Counted from the first letter of the stretch, positions 31,620 through 42,869 are shown. The stretch is 64,000 bases of DNA from Bremia lactucae (GCF_004359215.1 NC_090611.1:3570955-3634954), one strand, 5' to 3'. Notes: generated by a model from the sequence alone, not told the origin. A program made the numbers and translations.

Positions 31620-32177
31620 GCCATAAGCTACCGTCACACCCGACACGCCTTAAAACATGTTATTTAGCGAGCTTGGTTGCGGTAAGTACCTTGGCCAGCA
31701 AATCAGCTAGCATCTGCTTCGACCGCACATAATGTCGCAGCACAATTCCACGACGGGCAAAACTGCACTCAAACGTCAATATGTTTCGCCTTGATCGACC
31801 GCCTCGCCGTTAAGCTGCCGAATTGCTGCACACCTAAAGCTCTCGGGCGACCTCCGACACAATTCGGCTTCCACCAACGATGGGGATACGCCACCCTGTT
31901 CTGGCTTTCCAGCTAATCGCCATATCGTTGGAATGTATAATATCTCTATCAGAGACCTCCTGTCATTATTGTCAGCGGCGAATCGGCATCGCTGAACTTT
32001 CAAGCACAATCGATAATTTTTCATTTCGCTTGGTCTCATAAATAATTTATTGAACTCGTGCCGTTTAGGTAGCGCGTCATTCGCTTTGCAAGCTTCTAAT
32101 CGTGTAGCAGTGGCTGATAGGTCTGTCCCGTCGTCTTCTGAACTGCAAGCATAATATCGGGTCACTGATACCATCAT
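31620..32177 (-). pseudogene. Copia RNase H remnant inside the assembly duplicate
   Basis: Same as 29050-29607 at offset 2,570, including the 133-codon frame at 31776-32177. Probably the same locus counted twice. Confidence 0.45.
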
Positions 32178-32761
32178 AAATGGAAGAGGGTTCTAATGAT
32201 ACACGCATACGGTGCAAGTGTCACCCCTAAAGCGATTATATTGCTAAATTAGAGCAGGATGCATATGTCAGCCTATATATGTACTATCCTTGTCGCCTTC
32301 AGTATTGATGCTACGCTCTGCAGTAAATGCTCCGGATCGATATATTAACGTCGCACAGTGGCTTCCATGCTCTTTCAGCCTTTAAGATGTTTTGTGCTCA
32401 CAAGCGCGACCTTTACACGCAAAAATACCGTAATCGAGAGTAGTCATGTCTAATTGACTCATCAGCAATGATCCTTTCGGGACGCGTCCAAATTGAAAGA
32501 AAAGTCAGGAGATCACGCACCCTCTTTGCTGATGCAAATTTCCCATTGTCGCTGATGAGGATGTCAGCATAAAACAGTAATGTAATGAGCTATTTCCGTA
32601 ACATGTTACTAAATTTTACGTACATGTTACTTTAGTAGGATGCTTACTCGAATTCGCGGGTGTAGCACGTCGCATGCTTCTGTGTTATCAATAAAAGCCA
32701 GACCTATTAATAGCCAGTAAGATATTGACAAGTAGATGTAAGACTTCCATGACGTCGGGAA

Positions 32762-33125
32762 GTGTCAGGCCTGGGACATGGACTCGTGGCCACGTACCTG
32801 TCATTCTCTACCACGGCCAACGTATCGGCCGTTGGGGCTGGTAATCCGCCGCGTTCCCCACAGCCGCACACGGTTCCAGACTTTCCTGCGGTTCAGTGGC
32901 TAGGCTTGGATCCAGCTCACTACCCCCAAGACCTTGGCTGTCCGAGGACCCAGAGCGACATTTAGATGTCGGCGCCGTGGCGAGCCCAGCTCTCCCCCGG
33001 CCCCGACGGTCCTCCTCCCCTTCAAGCCTTGGCGTGAGGGCAATACCCGTGTCCTTGCCGTTGCCATCGTCGTAAGTTGAGTTTGCCATCCTACACATAC
33101 AAACCAGTATGTTAGTATGGTCCAC
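32762..33125 (-). CDS. GC-rich ORF after the copia LTR, second genuine copy
   Basis: Nearly the same frame as 27668-27958. The aligned stretch differs at a few bases (for example GTTGGGGCTGG versus ATTGGGGCTGG), so this is a separate genomic copy, unlike the gap-flanking block. Gly/Arg/Ser-rich, with no recognised domain; position suits the start of a copia polyprotein. Confidence 0.4.
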
Positions 33126-33193
33126 TTAAGGCTCTCCTCTTTTCTTCTCTTTTTCGATTAAGTGCGATTCAATCTGCTATCTGCGCGTTAAAT

Positions 33194-34055
33194 TGAAAAA
33201 TGAGGTCCCAGAAGACCCGCTCTCGTCCAGACCTTCGTTTACCTTCGGGTAACCCGCAGACCTCTTATATTTTGTACCTTTATATTTTTGAAACTTTCTG
33301 AAAAAAATATTCCAAACGTTTGATAATTGGCATCGCAGAACTAATATTTGGGGTGGTTCACAAAATCTTGGTGTGTCCACACTATTTTGGTCATTTATGT
33401 ATTCTATATCATTCAACTCATCTTTTCGAGCTCTAACTCAATAAAATCATTATTTTACCATGAGGTCGGAAAGTCTTACTATACTTAGTATTTTCAGAGT
33501 TAAATTTTACATATATTTCGGGCTTACTTAACGCTTCCTCACGTGCACGGGTAAGCCAGATAACGTCGTCTTCAGCCCGTACAAGTAACGCCGATCATTT
33601 TCAATGATCAGAGTTCGTGAGACAAAGTCCGACTTCGATCAGTTTGTTATTTCAACCGGTTCAGAACCCGTGAGATTTAATCTAAGGTACGCCACGAATG
33701 ATAACGTTTCTCTTATTAAGGGGAATTTCATAAAATTATCGACACTATTGCGATTTTCAGATTGGACGATTCGGCTCGCTAAAATTCCCAGTTTTAAACT
33801 GTTGACGGCGACCGCTGCGGTGAAAGGATTTGTAGTTCTTATTATAGCAGAGGTTGCTAGCTCTCTAGTCAACGCTGCGAGTTATCAGAATTAACCGACG
33901 CAGTGAGGACGCTTATCAATAATTGTACATTACAAAATCCGTTCGTAATCGTGTCTGTAGCACTGAAATCAAAGGATTCTGCCATTATTCTCTTGTGTTA
34001 TTCGTCTTACCTCTCTTCGTTTTTTATCCATCCGAGCTGATTTCTACGGCTTTGC
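33194..34055 (-). repeat. Copia LTR, truncated third copy
   Basis: Aligned with 28054 onward but visibly diverged (many substitutions, small indels), so this is an older independent LTR. It breaks off at about 34055, where plus-strand copia coding sequence begins, so its outer end (with TGTTAATAATTG) is missing. Confidence 0.55.
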
Positions 34056-34840
34056 TACGTGAGCACGGGATCTCGAATGCCAACTCCACGCTTACGCCTA
34101 TTGGTGCTGACTGCTTCGAGGTGCACATAAGCGACAGCGCGTTGCTCGAGGTTAAGGGCAAGAATGGATTACAAACAATAAAAGATTTTCGGTCGCTGGT
34201 TGGTCCCTGCTTTAGGCTGTTGCGCGATGCCACAATACGTCACGAGGCCAATGGCGTAAAAAATATTCAATACGTGAATCATCGCAGCGGATGTGCCTTG
34301 CTTCATGTGACCCGACATTATGCTTGCTATTCATAAGGCGACGGGACAGACCCATCAGCCGCCGCTTCACGATTAGAAGCTTGCAAAGCGAATGACGCGC
34401 TACCTAAACGGCACGAGTTCAATAATTTAATTATGAGACCAAGCGAAATGAAAAAAAAAAATTGTCGATTGAGCTCGAAAGTTCAGCGACGCCGATTCGC
34501 CGCTGACAAAAATGACAGGTAGTCTCTGATAGAGATATTATACATTCCAACGATATGGCGATCAGCTGGAAAGCCAAGAATAGGGTGGCGTATCCCCGTC
34601 GTTGGTGGAAGTCGAGTTGTATCGGAGGTCGCCCGAGAGCTTTAGGCGTGCAGCAATTTGGCAGCTTAAAGGCGAGGCGGTCTATCAAGGCGAAACATAT
34701 TGACGTTTGAGTGCAGTTTTGCCCGTCGTGGAATTGTGCTGGGGCATTATGTGCGGTCGAAGCAGATGCTAGCTGATTTGCTGGCCAAAAGCACTTACCG
34801 CAACCAAGCTCGCTAAATAACATATTTTAAGGCGTGTCGG
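34050..34840 (+). pseudogene. Copia RT-connection and RNase H remnant
   Basis: The plus strand reads LLREHGISNANSTLTPIG at about 34055-34110 and then DFRSLVGPCFRLLRDAT. This matches the copia junction LLxxYGLxxANxxxTPI...FQSLVGSLLWIARCTRPD. Downstream come LEACKANDALPKRHEFNN and, near 34755-34800, RSKQMLADLLAKST, the terminal copia motif. It then ends in a purine-rich tract (AGCAGAGGAAGG) and an LTR start. Frame breaks show decay. Orientation is opposite to units 1 and 3. Confidence 0.65.
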
Positions 34841-34869
34841 GTGTGACGGTAGCTTATAGCAGAGGAAGG

Positions 34870-35003
34870 TGTTAATAATTGTAATATTCTAGCGTTGGGT
34901 AGTCGTTTCGCGCTAGTTACGAACATGCTTGAGAGGTGTGGTAAGGTAAAGAAGCAGTTTACGACTTAGAGCCTGTATTTTTGAAAGCTTTCGCCTGCTT
35001 CGA
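34870..35003 (+). repeat. Copia 3' LTR fragment, plus orientation
   Basis: Starts TGTTAATAATTG straight after the purine tract and follows the LTR of unit 1 (reverse complement of 29039 downward) for about 134 bp, then switches abruptly to antisense copia RT sequence. Truncated. Confidence 0.6.
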
Positions 35004-35009
35004 GCAACT

Positions 35010-35395
35010 ATTGACTTCCATTGGTCCAGCACATTCCCACCAGCTTCGTTAAGCACCATACGCATTCTTAGAAGCTTGCTCACTTGGCCATGGTTCTTAA
35101 TTGACAAGCTGAAAAGACTTCCAAAGATCAGTCAACTGCAGTCGCACCGATACCAATGACAAGAAGCCCATCCACGTAGACGCCAACCACAACAATGTCC
35201 TTTTCATCACTCTTTCAGTCGACAAATATCAAGCCACGTACTGCGTGAGGCACATCGCACAAATTTGCATGCAGAAGCTGACTTCAAAATTGACCATCCT
35301 GCTTGAGGCCGTACAAGCTCCTGCATAATTCTAACGATATCTTCTTCTTGCTTGACACGCCTAAGTTTACCCAAAGTCTCTTCATCAATGTTCAT
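35010..35395 (-). pseudogene. Copia reverse transcriptase remnant
   Basis: Minus-strand 35395-35207 reads ELVRPQAGWSILKSASACKF followed by VRCASRSTWLD, matching the copia RT stretch LYGLKQAGRxWxxxxxxxLxxxGFxRCxSDPC. Minus-strand 35200-35130 reads VVVGVYVDGLLVIGIG, the copia YVDDLLV catalytic box with the second Asp changed to Gly. That substitution alone would kill polymerase activity. Confidence 0.7.
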
Positions 35396-35504
35396 TCGTT
35401 GTTGAAGAGTTCATCGAAAGTGTTGCGCTTTATGCATATGCGTGTATAGGGGAAATAGAGCATGGGATCGTATGATAAGAATAATATGGAGAAATAGTGT
35501 GTGG

Positions 35505-35765
35505 AAAAAAATGCTATGTGGCTCAGTCGGGTAAGGCATGGCAGTGCCATCCCACAGGTCACCGGTTCGATACCCGGGAACGACAAAAATTAAAACCTTC
35601 GGGAACTAGTGTTTGGGGTTCATTAGCACCGACTGCCAGACAGTGATGTCCCCCGTTTTATAATGGTCCACATATGTGGGAAAGGGGTTGCACCGAACGA
35701 TAGGAAAGAGTCAACGGTAGGATAGAGTTAACGGTAAGATCGAGATAAACTCAAAATATAACTAA
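35505..35765 (+). mobile_element. tRNA-derived SINE
   Basis: The head contains a Pol III A box TGGCTCAGTCGG (35519-35530) and a B box GGTTCGATACC (35564-35574), 45 bp apart as in a tRNA, with T-arm-like CCGG pairing around the B box. The anticodon arm is degenerate (ATGGC-AGT-GCCAT) and no 7-bp acceptor stem forms, so this is not a working tRNA gene. A unique body follows (GGAACTAGTGTTTGGGG ... CCCCCGTTTTATAATGG) and a tail with repeated GAGTTAACGGTA-like units (35708-35745). SINEs use LINE enzymes to move; the LINE remnant at 22.5-24.7 kb shows such enzymes existed here. The 3' end is approximate. Confidence 0.65.
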
Positions 35766-35769
35766 CTTT

Positions 35770-36365
35770 CCGGTTTGCAATCCCGACCAATAACCTGTCT
35801 TCAAGCTTCATAGGACGACGTAATTTAACACTCGTGGTAATATTACATATATGTGAGTCTTCTTATGCGCTTTCACATAAGCGCTAAGTATACCTTTTTG
35901 GTTTGCATTGCGTTACTACTGAAACCTCGCTTGACCAAATGCCGTACCTTGTTTTCTTCCAGCGCTTCTATCTCCTCATGCATCGCTATCTACCATCCTT
36001 CGCGCTTGCTGCACATCGCTTCTCCATATTTTTGGGTTGCGATCGTAGGACGCTATATTCAGGTTCTTGCTCCTTATTAGCAGCGGAAGACTGCATCTGT
36101 TTCGCTGTACCTCGACACCTGTGTGCAGCACGTACCCATAACTTCGGATTCGTCATTTTGCTTCGACTATTCGAAATTGAATCCAAGACTGCTCCACCGG
36201 AGCCTGCCGAACACCTAGCATCTGCTTGATCCTCGAGCTCAAGAGATCACTGCAGCTGACTGTTTGATAACACTCAAAGTTTCGATTTCCTTCACGTGCT
36301 GCGTAATCACGACCTTATTCATCTTTTGAAGAATTACCCTGCAGCCCTTGATTCGTCGCTGCGTC
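35770..36365. other. Decayed copia DNA without clear frame
   Basis: This lies between minus-strand copia integrase (36369-36900) and RT (35395-35010), where the integrase-RT linker and RT palm would be. Short frames (35853-36229) show no domain. Probably heavily mutated pol. Confidence 0.4.
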
Positions 36366-36368
36366 CGA

Positions 36369-36900
36369 CTATAATGTCGACTTGACAGTCCTTCGTAAGC
36401 AAGTTTTTTGCGGGTCGTGGTAAACAGAACACGCAGATCCTAAAAAACATAATATCACGGAAAACAGGAGCTCTTTCGTATGCAATTCCATCGGTGACGT
36501 TCGCTTTTTATTTGAGCTTGTCGGGGTGCGATTGAGGTGAATGGATGAAGCACACTCAACCGCATCATCACAGAACGACAAGGATACTCGACTTGCAAGT
36601 GTCATCGAGCGAGCCAAATTAAGCACCGTCCGGCGCATTTGGTCAGCTTTTCATTCGATAAATGCTTTCTCGCTTCACTGACTTGTATTAGGACACATGT
36701 AGACTTGCAAAACAGGTCGACATTATCAAAGACGCATCCGCTGCTCGTCCTTAACCCATGTACTCGAGAGTTGAAATGACGCTCGAAAAAAAATACCAGA
36801 AATGCTCGAACTTCTTTGCCGCATGAATCTTGGTCATGGCGAGAAAGAAGCCACAGTAAATTGTCGTGTGATCCACGATATTATGCAAGTAGGTGCCTCC
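36369..36900 (-). pseudogene. Copia integrase remnant
   Basis: Minus-strand 36638-36369 reads MRRTVLNLARSMTLASRVSL, with SSIHLNRTPTSSN, PMELHTKE and FLGSACSVYHDP further on, the copia integrase C-terminal order (NRTxxxxARSM...NRTPT...P.E.W...FGxxxYVHxP). Upstream, 36880-36700 gives DHTTIYCGFFLAMTKIHAAK, part of the catalytic core. Integrase inserts the cDNA into the host genome. Stops and frame changes; dead copy. Confidence 0.7.
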
Positions 36901-36904
36901 AAAT

Positions 36905-37700
36905 GCTTTGCGTACACGACGTGCAGATAAAGGGCTTTGAATTGCTAAGAGTTCTTAGAAACCTAAGGTTTATTACTAACGAAGACTAAGTGTCGGAATC
37001 AAGTAAAAATGTAATGATATGGTCACGTGAGAACGTATTGCTATATATTGAAAACGACTTAATTTACTGATCTATCTATCTATTGCGACTAACTGCTCAC
37101 GGCCCATTCGCGCGTCTAGGACGATTGGCGGTGTCGATTCAAGATTTTTTTTTTAATTAACCAAAAAAATGGAACTGTCATATTACCACTATAAAATTTC
37201 AAGACGCCGTGATCGATATTCCATCTCATCGTCTGCGCAAAGTGCACAATTTTTTGGCATACACGAGGCAGCCAGCGCGAGCGCTTAGTACTTCGCCTTC
37301 ATAATTGTTGAAAGTTCAGGCGATGCGTAGCCAACCATGATGTCGAGTACCTACTGCTCGGCCTGTCCAACTGCATCACTGATCGCGACGATGCAGATGG
37401 AATGTTTCGGCCACGAGCGCTTGATGTTCTACTTTGCCTTTAGTAGCTTTATCGCTTAGCCGCAGTGATGTTTGTCTTGAAAGTGTCAAGCAAGCGCTGT
37501 ATCACGTACTGCAAGTCGGTAGCACAGACCATCATGTGCCGAGTTCCTTGTTGAAGTATCGCACCATAGCGCCGGTCTAGCACTATCCTAGTAGCTTTTC
37601 TGAGGCTGATTGTCGGCGGCGCCATGTCCTTGTCACCTTCTTCTCTGAACGTGGCTCATAGTGTATTCGTCAGTGATGTTGGTACGGTCAGACAGGAAGT
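36905..37700. other. Unassigned DNA with a possible family B LTR end
   Basis: Near 37112-37135 the sequence GGACGATTGGCGGTGTCGATT resembles the LTR/primer-site edge of family B at 2185 and 10305, so a decayed family B LTR may end here. The rest (37150-37700) has no clear frame. On the minus strand it is GC-balanced and may be decayed copia gag, but I cannot show it. Confidence 0.35.
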
Positions 37701-37919
37701 CTGTAGCATTGCGATAAAATTTCTGTCATTATCCTCTTGATTATCGATCTTAATTCTCTTCATTCTTTGTCTATCCGATCTAATTTGTACAGCCGAAGCT
37801 GACCGACGCTTTCAACCCTACAGGCTCTAAGTTGCTACCTACCTTACCACGCCTCTTCAAGCATGTTCGTAACTAGCGTGAGACGACTATCCACACTAGA
37901 ATAATGCAATTACTACATG
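37700..37919 (-). repeat. Copia LTR fragment next to the composite gypsy
   Basis: Matches 28840-29039 with moderate divergence (shared CAGCCGAAGC, CACGCCTCTTCAAGCATGTTCGTAACTAGCGTG and ACGACTA...CTAGAAT). The gypsy 5' LTR begins 26 bp beyond its outer end, so the composite gypsy inserted beside an older copia LTR. Confidence 0.6.
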
Positions 37920-37940
37920 TTAAAGACTGTTTACCTGACA

Positions 37941-37945
37941 ATTTT
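37941..37945. repeat. Target-site duplication, left (ATTTT)
   Basis: ATTTT directly precedes the 5' LTR. The same five bases follow the outer end of the 3' LTR at 51073-51077. A 5-bp duplication is typical of Ty3/gypsy insertion. The motif is simple, so chance is possible. Confidence 0.55.
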
Positions 37946-38475
37946 TGTAACGGGCTAAAGTTGCCCTAATGTTACACAGTCCCCGTTAAGTACACTTTGT
38001 GTACCTAAGGGGATGGCCAAATACTTAAATAAAGTAGTCAGACTCATCACTTGGGTGTGGTTCACATTGTAACCCACTCTTGTATACCGGATGCACACAG
38101 GTGCATTCACATTAGGAGTAGTGACGCCTAGCGTCGTCCGTTACGCGAGATATCTAGAAAGATACGCTCGCAATACATATAAGTGTTATCTACAGAGATG
38201 ACATTTTATGATTGGTTGAAATAAGTATATATATTCAATACGATTAAATATAAATCAGTCTGAAACTACTTTTACTTGGTCAGTGCGAACGAGGAGTCGG
38301 ATCACCGCTCCCGTGACGACACGTATACCAGAGTTCTTGGTACGTAGGGTGAGATCGCTAAGGCGACCATCCAACTACCTCACTTCACGCGAGAGTAGAC
38401 GTCAAATCGTTTCCTCGCTGTGCTAGAGTGTAAGCTTAAGTAGAGCGTGGCCGCATTAAGACGTGCCTACCTACA
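37946..38475 (+). repeat. 5' LTR, gypsy family A
   Basis: 530 bp, TGTA...TACA ends. It aligns with 50387-50918, for example GTTGCCCTAATGTTACAC, CACTCGGGTGTGGTTCACAT (CACTTGGG here) and GACGCCTAG near both centres. The sequence after it, CTTGGTAGTTATTGAA, may be the primer-binding site (TGGTAG...), but the match to a tRNA cannot be checked here. Confidence 0.8.
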
Positions 38476-38731
38476 CTTGGTAGTTATTGAAATCCTTCCC
38501 ACGACCCGCATCTCTGCCTGTGTACGTGGAGATGAGCCTCAATATCGATTGAGCTCATTTCCCCCACCTCTCCGAACATCATTGGGAGGTGGCAGAGCAC
38601 TTAATGCAGTGACTTGGTGAACGAGCCCTGGCCAGGCTCTTGTGCAATCCTCCTAAGCAACATTTTGCTCGGTTGAAGCAGTTTGAGGCATTCGTGCTTC
38701 CGACTCCGGAGCAACTTAAGGTGCCCACTTT

Positions 38732-39103
38732 ATGAACGGACTACGATTAGGCCCATCGCGACAGGCCTTTATCAAAAAGGTGCCGTCGACGATGGAAGAG
38801 ACAATCCAAATTGCCTTAGTTGAAGAGCTATCCTTCGGCAGTGCGTCGGCGACTGCTTGGTATAAGCCTTCGGCCGAGAGGTCAGATGCCACTCCCATGG
38901 AGTTGGGCAATGCAGACGTTGTCTGCTTCAAATGCGGCAAGCGCGATCATATGATGGCTCGCTGCTATGCAAGAGTCCCTGCTGGGGCGAAAACGCCCAG
39001 CAAGAGGACTCCCAATCCGATGGGCAATAGCAAGAACCAGCGTGCGAAACACATGAGTCCTGCATCGACCACTGAGGGGTCAGGAAATGCGGGAGCGCAG
39101 TAG
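38732..39103 (+). pseudogene. Gag C-terminal remnant with intact zinc knuckle
   Basis: A 123-codon frame with TMEETIQIALVEELSFGSA, DATPMELGNAD and the knuckle CFKCGKRDHMMARC, a complete CX2CX4HX4C. Most of the gag N-terminal domain is missing: only about 250 bp separate it from the LTR. It could still bind RNA if expressed, but no start near the LTR supports that. Confidence 0.7.
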
Positions 39104-39164
39104 GGCCGGGATGCCCTACTGACGCGGACTCTGAAGCTTCCGCGAGTTCAGAGTTGTCGAACAA

Positions 39165-39413
39165 ATGGGTAGCGTAGTATCTGAGGTACCGAAATTTTGG
39201 ACCCCAACCCTGCTGGTCTATAGCGCTCAAGTACGAGGCTATGACCAGGTGATGACACTCCTAGTGGATTTGGGTGCATCACAGAATTTTGTAAAACTCG
39301 CGGCTCTAAGAAAGAGATTGGCGATGTTTAAGTCGCTTTGCCAGGATGGCAAGCGAGAAGTGGCGACCGTTCGTTTAGCGAACGGCGCGCTCATTAAGTC
39401 TAAGGGAGTTTAG
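39165..39413 (+). pseudogene. Gypsy protease remnant, copy 1
   Basis: TLLVDLGASQNFVKLAALRK holds the active-site region with DSGA changed to DLGA. The catalytic Asp and Gly are kept. After a TAG at about 39410, the continuation reads PYDLILGMPW (39486-39515), the conserved C-terminal segment. Broken by that stop. Confidence 0.7.
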
Positions 39414-39949
39414 GTAGAACTTGCCTTCAGCTTTAGTGACTTCTCTTGTAAATAGAAGTTCATAGTGCTATGTATGGAGAGTCCTTATGACCTCATCCTA
39501 GGCATGCCATGGTCGGCAAAAGAACCAATAATGGATAGAACGGCGTACACGCACAGTTGCAAACTCTAAGCAGGACACCGGAAAATATGTGCTCCTGCGA
39601 GAGGCGTCGATACAATAGATGTCGTGTCGAACACAGTTGAGGTGCATTGACGGGATGTCAAACGTCACCAATTCCTACCCAGCTCGTGGAGACTGAGGTA
39701 GTGAAAAGGGCAATGCTAAGTAGTCATGTGTCCCATAGTTCTGCACAGAGCCGATATCCTGTGGCAGTAGACAGCGAGCTGACAGGAAGTCAAGCGTCGC
39801 ATGAACCGGCACAGTGCCTAGAGCCTGGTGCGGTTCAAAGGGGTGCGCTAGCCAGGAGTGCAACGGCACCCGCTTTCCAGTCAAAGCTTGTGGTGACTCG
39901 AAGAACGAGTACCTGACAGATTAGGACGATCAAAGGCACGTCTAAACGA

Positions 39950-40972
39950 TTGACCTTTGGATCAGCTCCTATTAAAGAGGACAGGCCTTCGAATGAGGTG
40001 TTCGAGGCCGTCAAAGACAAAATTGCGGAGGCATCCTCAGTTGAGGTGCTCCAGCAAGTTTTTAAATCTGCTAAAGAGATAGTAAATCTCCCAGAGATGT
40101 CGTGGGATCTATTCCTTGCCGAATTAAAGGAAGAAAAGACTCACGAAATAGTCGCACCAGTTCCGGGAGAGAACTTGGTGGACTGTTGCTCGTCGTCCAC
40201 AATGGACGAGATTGTCCTAGAAACTGAAAAAGAAGTAAGGTTCACTGCTCAAGGTTAGGATGCCTTTAGAGACAATCCTTTCTTTTAGGTTCTGCGGAAA
40301 AATCGCGATGTGTTCCTAGAAGAAGTGCCGAGCCGCCTACCAGCAGATAGGGGCATCGGGCACGACATTGATCTTGTACCTGGCACCAAGTATTGTGTGA
40401 CCAGGCAATGGCCGTTGCCGAAAGAACAAGTCGATTATATCGATGAGTTCTTCGACAAACGAGCCAAGGCGGGACATGTGCGTGAGAGCAAATCGCCTCA
40501 CTGCAGCCCGACCTTTTGTGTGCGTAAAGCCACAGGTGGATGGCGCGTGGTTCATGCTTATAATAAGCTGAACACGGCGACCATACCGGCGCAAACGCCA
40601 ATCCCGCGGAAAGATGTCTTGTTGAACTCCATGGGAAAGTCAACTATCTTTTCCGCGTTGGATTTGAAGAATGGCTACTATCAGGTACTCATGAGAGAGT
40701 CCGATGTAGCCAAAATAGCTGTAAGCACCATAAGTGGTATGCTTTGGGAGTGGCTTGTGATGGCCCAAGGGTTGAAAAATGCACCAGCGACATTCAACCG
40801 GGTGGTGGCTCACGTGATGCGTCAGCACCGTGCCTACGCGTCCCAACACATTGACGATGTATTTGTGCATAGTAGGGCCGAGGACGGGCTGAGCGCAATA
40901 AAGTCGCACAAGCGTCATTTAGACGCTGTGTTGCAGACTTTGCGTGCAAAAGTGCGTCTTAGGGGTCCCTGA
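39950..40972 (+). pseudogene. Gypsy reverse transcriptase, copy 1
   Basis: After an acidic linker (39950-40258), the frame 40310-40972 covers the RT palm and fingers: QWPLPKEQVDYIDEFFDKRA, FCVRKATGGWRVVHAYNKLN, IFSALDLKNGYYQVLM (first catalytic Asp), GMLWEWLVMAQGLKNAPATF and HIDDVFVHS. The YxDD box has Tyr replaced by His. A frame change at about 40943 interrupts the thumb, where the related copy has LYVNLQKCVIG. Polymerase would be inactive. Confidence 0.8.
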
Positions 40973-41179
40973 GATGTCTGCATTGGGCTGCATCGTAGGT
41001 ACACATGGTGTACGAGCAGACCCAGACAAGGTAAAATCAGAAAAGGAATGGCCAATCCCACGGCATGTGAAGGATTTGCGCCAATTCCTAGGGCTCGCCA
41101 AATAGTTGCATAAATATAGCAAGAATTATGCTGAGCAAACTAAACCATTTTCTGACTTCCATAAAAAGGACGCATAATG

Positions 41180-41640
41180 GGTTTGGTTTAAAGAATAAGA
41201 TCATGCGTTCACACCACTGACGCAATCTTTTGTAGAGGCACCGGTCTTGGCATTGACAGACGCGAATAAGCCCTTTAGCGTCGTCTGCGATGCAATAATT
41301 TTGCAATCGGCAGCGCGCTCATGCAGAAGGATGATGACGGCGTTGACCGCGTCATCTCTTATCAGTTTCGACTTTTAAAAGCCGCGGAACTGAATTACGC
41401 CGTGCATGACAAAGAGCTACTTTTAATAAAGTATGCTCTTGTCAAGTTTCGTGTGCACCTACTGGGCGCCGAATTATTTGTGCTTTATACGGATCACGCA
41501 TCACTGCGGACCGCAATAAACTCACCGCACCTTTCGCCTAGAATGGCAAGATGGCTTTAATTCTTCTCTAAATTTAATTTAAAGTTGAATACAAGCCGTG
41601 TAAGTCGAATGTCTTGGCTGACGCTTTATCGCGCAGACCA
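41180..41640 (+). pseudogene. Gypsy RNase H, copy 1
   Basis: Frames give LALTDANKPFSVVCDA (first Asp), then after a one-base deletion MQKDDDGVDRVISYQ, NYAVHDKELLLIKYAL (Glu) and LFVLYTDHASLRTAI (second Asp). Two stops just upstream (about 41176 and 41195) are shared exactly with copy 2 at 46683 and 46702. RNase H would remove the RNA template. Confidence 0.75.
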
Positions 41641-42860
41641 GACTTCGAGGCAAGACACCAGGAAAGTGTGTCTAGTGCGAAAGCACAATTTCAGCCGTCG
41701 ACGTTGGCAGCCATGAAGGCATACCACGTGACGAGCTCATTGGCCTCTGAAATAAAAGAGAGCTACAGTCAGGACGACCACTGTCGCCTGCTGTTGGATC
41801 ACTTCGGTGGACGAAAGATTTTTGTCTTCCGTCACACCTGAAAGCTAAGCTAAATCGCTTTAGCTACAGCGATGGCCTTTATGGCATCAGCTGTCACCTT
41901 GGGATCCCTTGAGAATCTTTGTGTCTCGTGACACAGATCTCAAGCTGATGATCCTTCACGAGCTCCATGATGCGCCATCTAGTGGGCATCTGGGCCGTGA
42001 AAAGACATTCTTACGAGTGTCAGAGGAATTTTGGTGGCCACACCTAGATAGATGGGTGGCCAACTATATTCGCTCTTGCGAACAGTGTCAGCGTATTAAG
42101 CCTGCACCGACTAGCAGTGCGCCACTGAAGCCGCTACCGATTCCAACGAATTGTTAAAACCAGTAAGACTGGACTTCATGTTTGGCATGCCGCCCGATCA
42201 TAAGGGTCGGACGGGACTCGTTGTCTTTGTAGACAGACTGAGCAAAATGGTGCATTTAGCACCATGGAAAACATCGATCACAGGCAAGGAGGCAGCTCTC
42301 TTGTTACTGGATCATGTCTAACGACTACGCGGGAAGCCCGAGTCCATAGTATCGGACTGGGATCCACGTTTTACGTCCGGGTTTTGGCGACATGTGTTCG
42401 AGCTGCTAGGTAGCAAGCTCCACATGGCGACCGCAGATCATCCCCAGACCGATGGCCAAACAGAACGTGCCACTCGGGTCGTGGCGGATGTCTTACGCAC
42501 TATAGCAACTTCCAAAGAGTGGATCAAGCAATTGCCAAGTGTGGAGTTCGCAACAAATAACAGTGTCCACGCCAGTACGACTAAGACACCGTTTTATATT
42601 AACGGACTGCGCCATCCTCGGACGCCAGTCTCGATTGCGCGCCGCCCGATTTTTAGTGGGGGAAGGCCCCTCACTATGCTCGGTGCGAAAGAGGGGCATA
42701 GTTTCGTTAGTATGACGATGACCCGCGAGGGTATCAAATCAACAACAGAAACTTGCCCCAGTGACCCTGCCATTTTAGCAGTGGTCAATAACATACGCCA
42801 TATGACCGACCTCTCGGCGGTATCATATGCGAGTTTGATGCTAAAAGCGTGAGCGAGGCT
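41614..42860 (+). pseudogene. Gypsy integrase, copy 1
   Basis: LADALSRRPDFEARHQE opens the tether. An HHCC zinc-binding domain is present at about 41945-42110 (ILHELHDAPSSGH and RSCEQCQRIK). The catalytic core follows: GLVVFVDRLSKMVHLAP (first Asp), SIVSDWDPRFTSGFW (second Asp) and HPQTDGQTERAT (Glu). A TAA lies in the middle of the core (about 42318) and a TAA precedes it (42155). All three DDE residues survive, but the frame does not. Confidence 0.75.
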
Positions 42861-42869
42861 TAACGCTTT

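Larger units (their letters stand above)
30270..32574. repeat. 2,305-bp block right of the N gap
   Basis: Twin of 27700-30004. It contains the copia LTR (about 30624-31609) and RNase H remnant (31776-32177) again. After 32574 the sequence continues into the truly different third copy. Confidence 0.85.

Noticed and set aside
35505..35590. A functional tRNA gene
   Set aside because: A and B boxes are present, but there is no 7-bp acceptor stem and the anticodon arm has a 3-nt loop.
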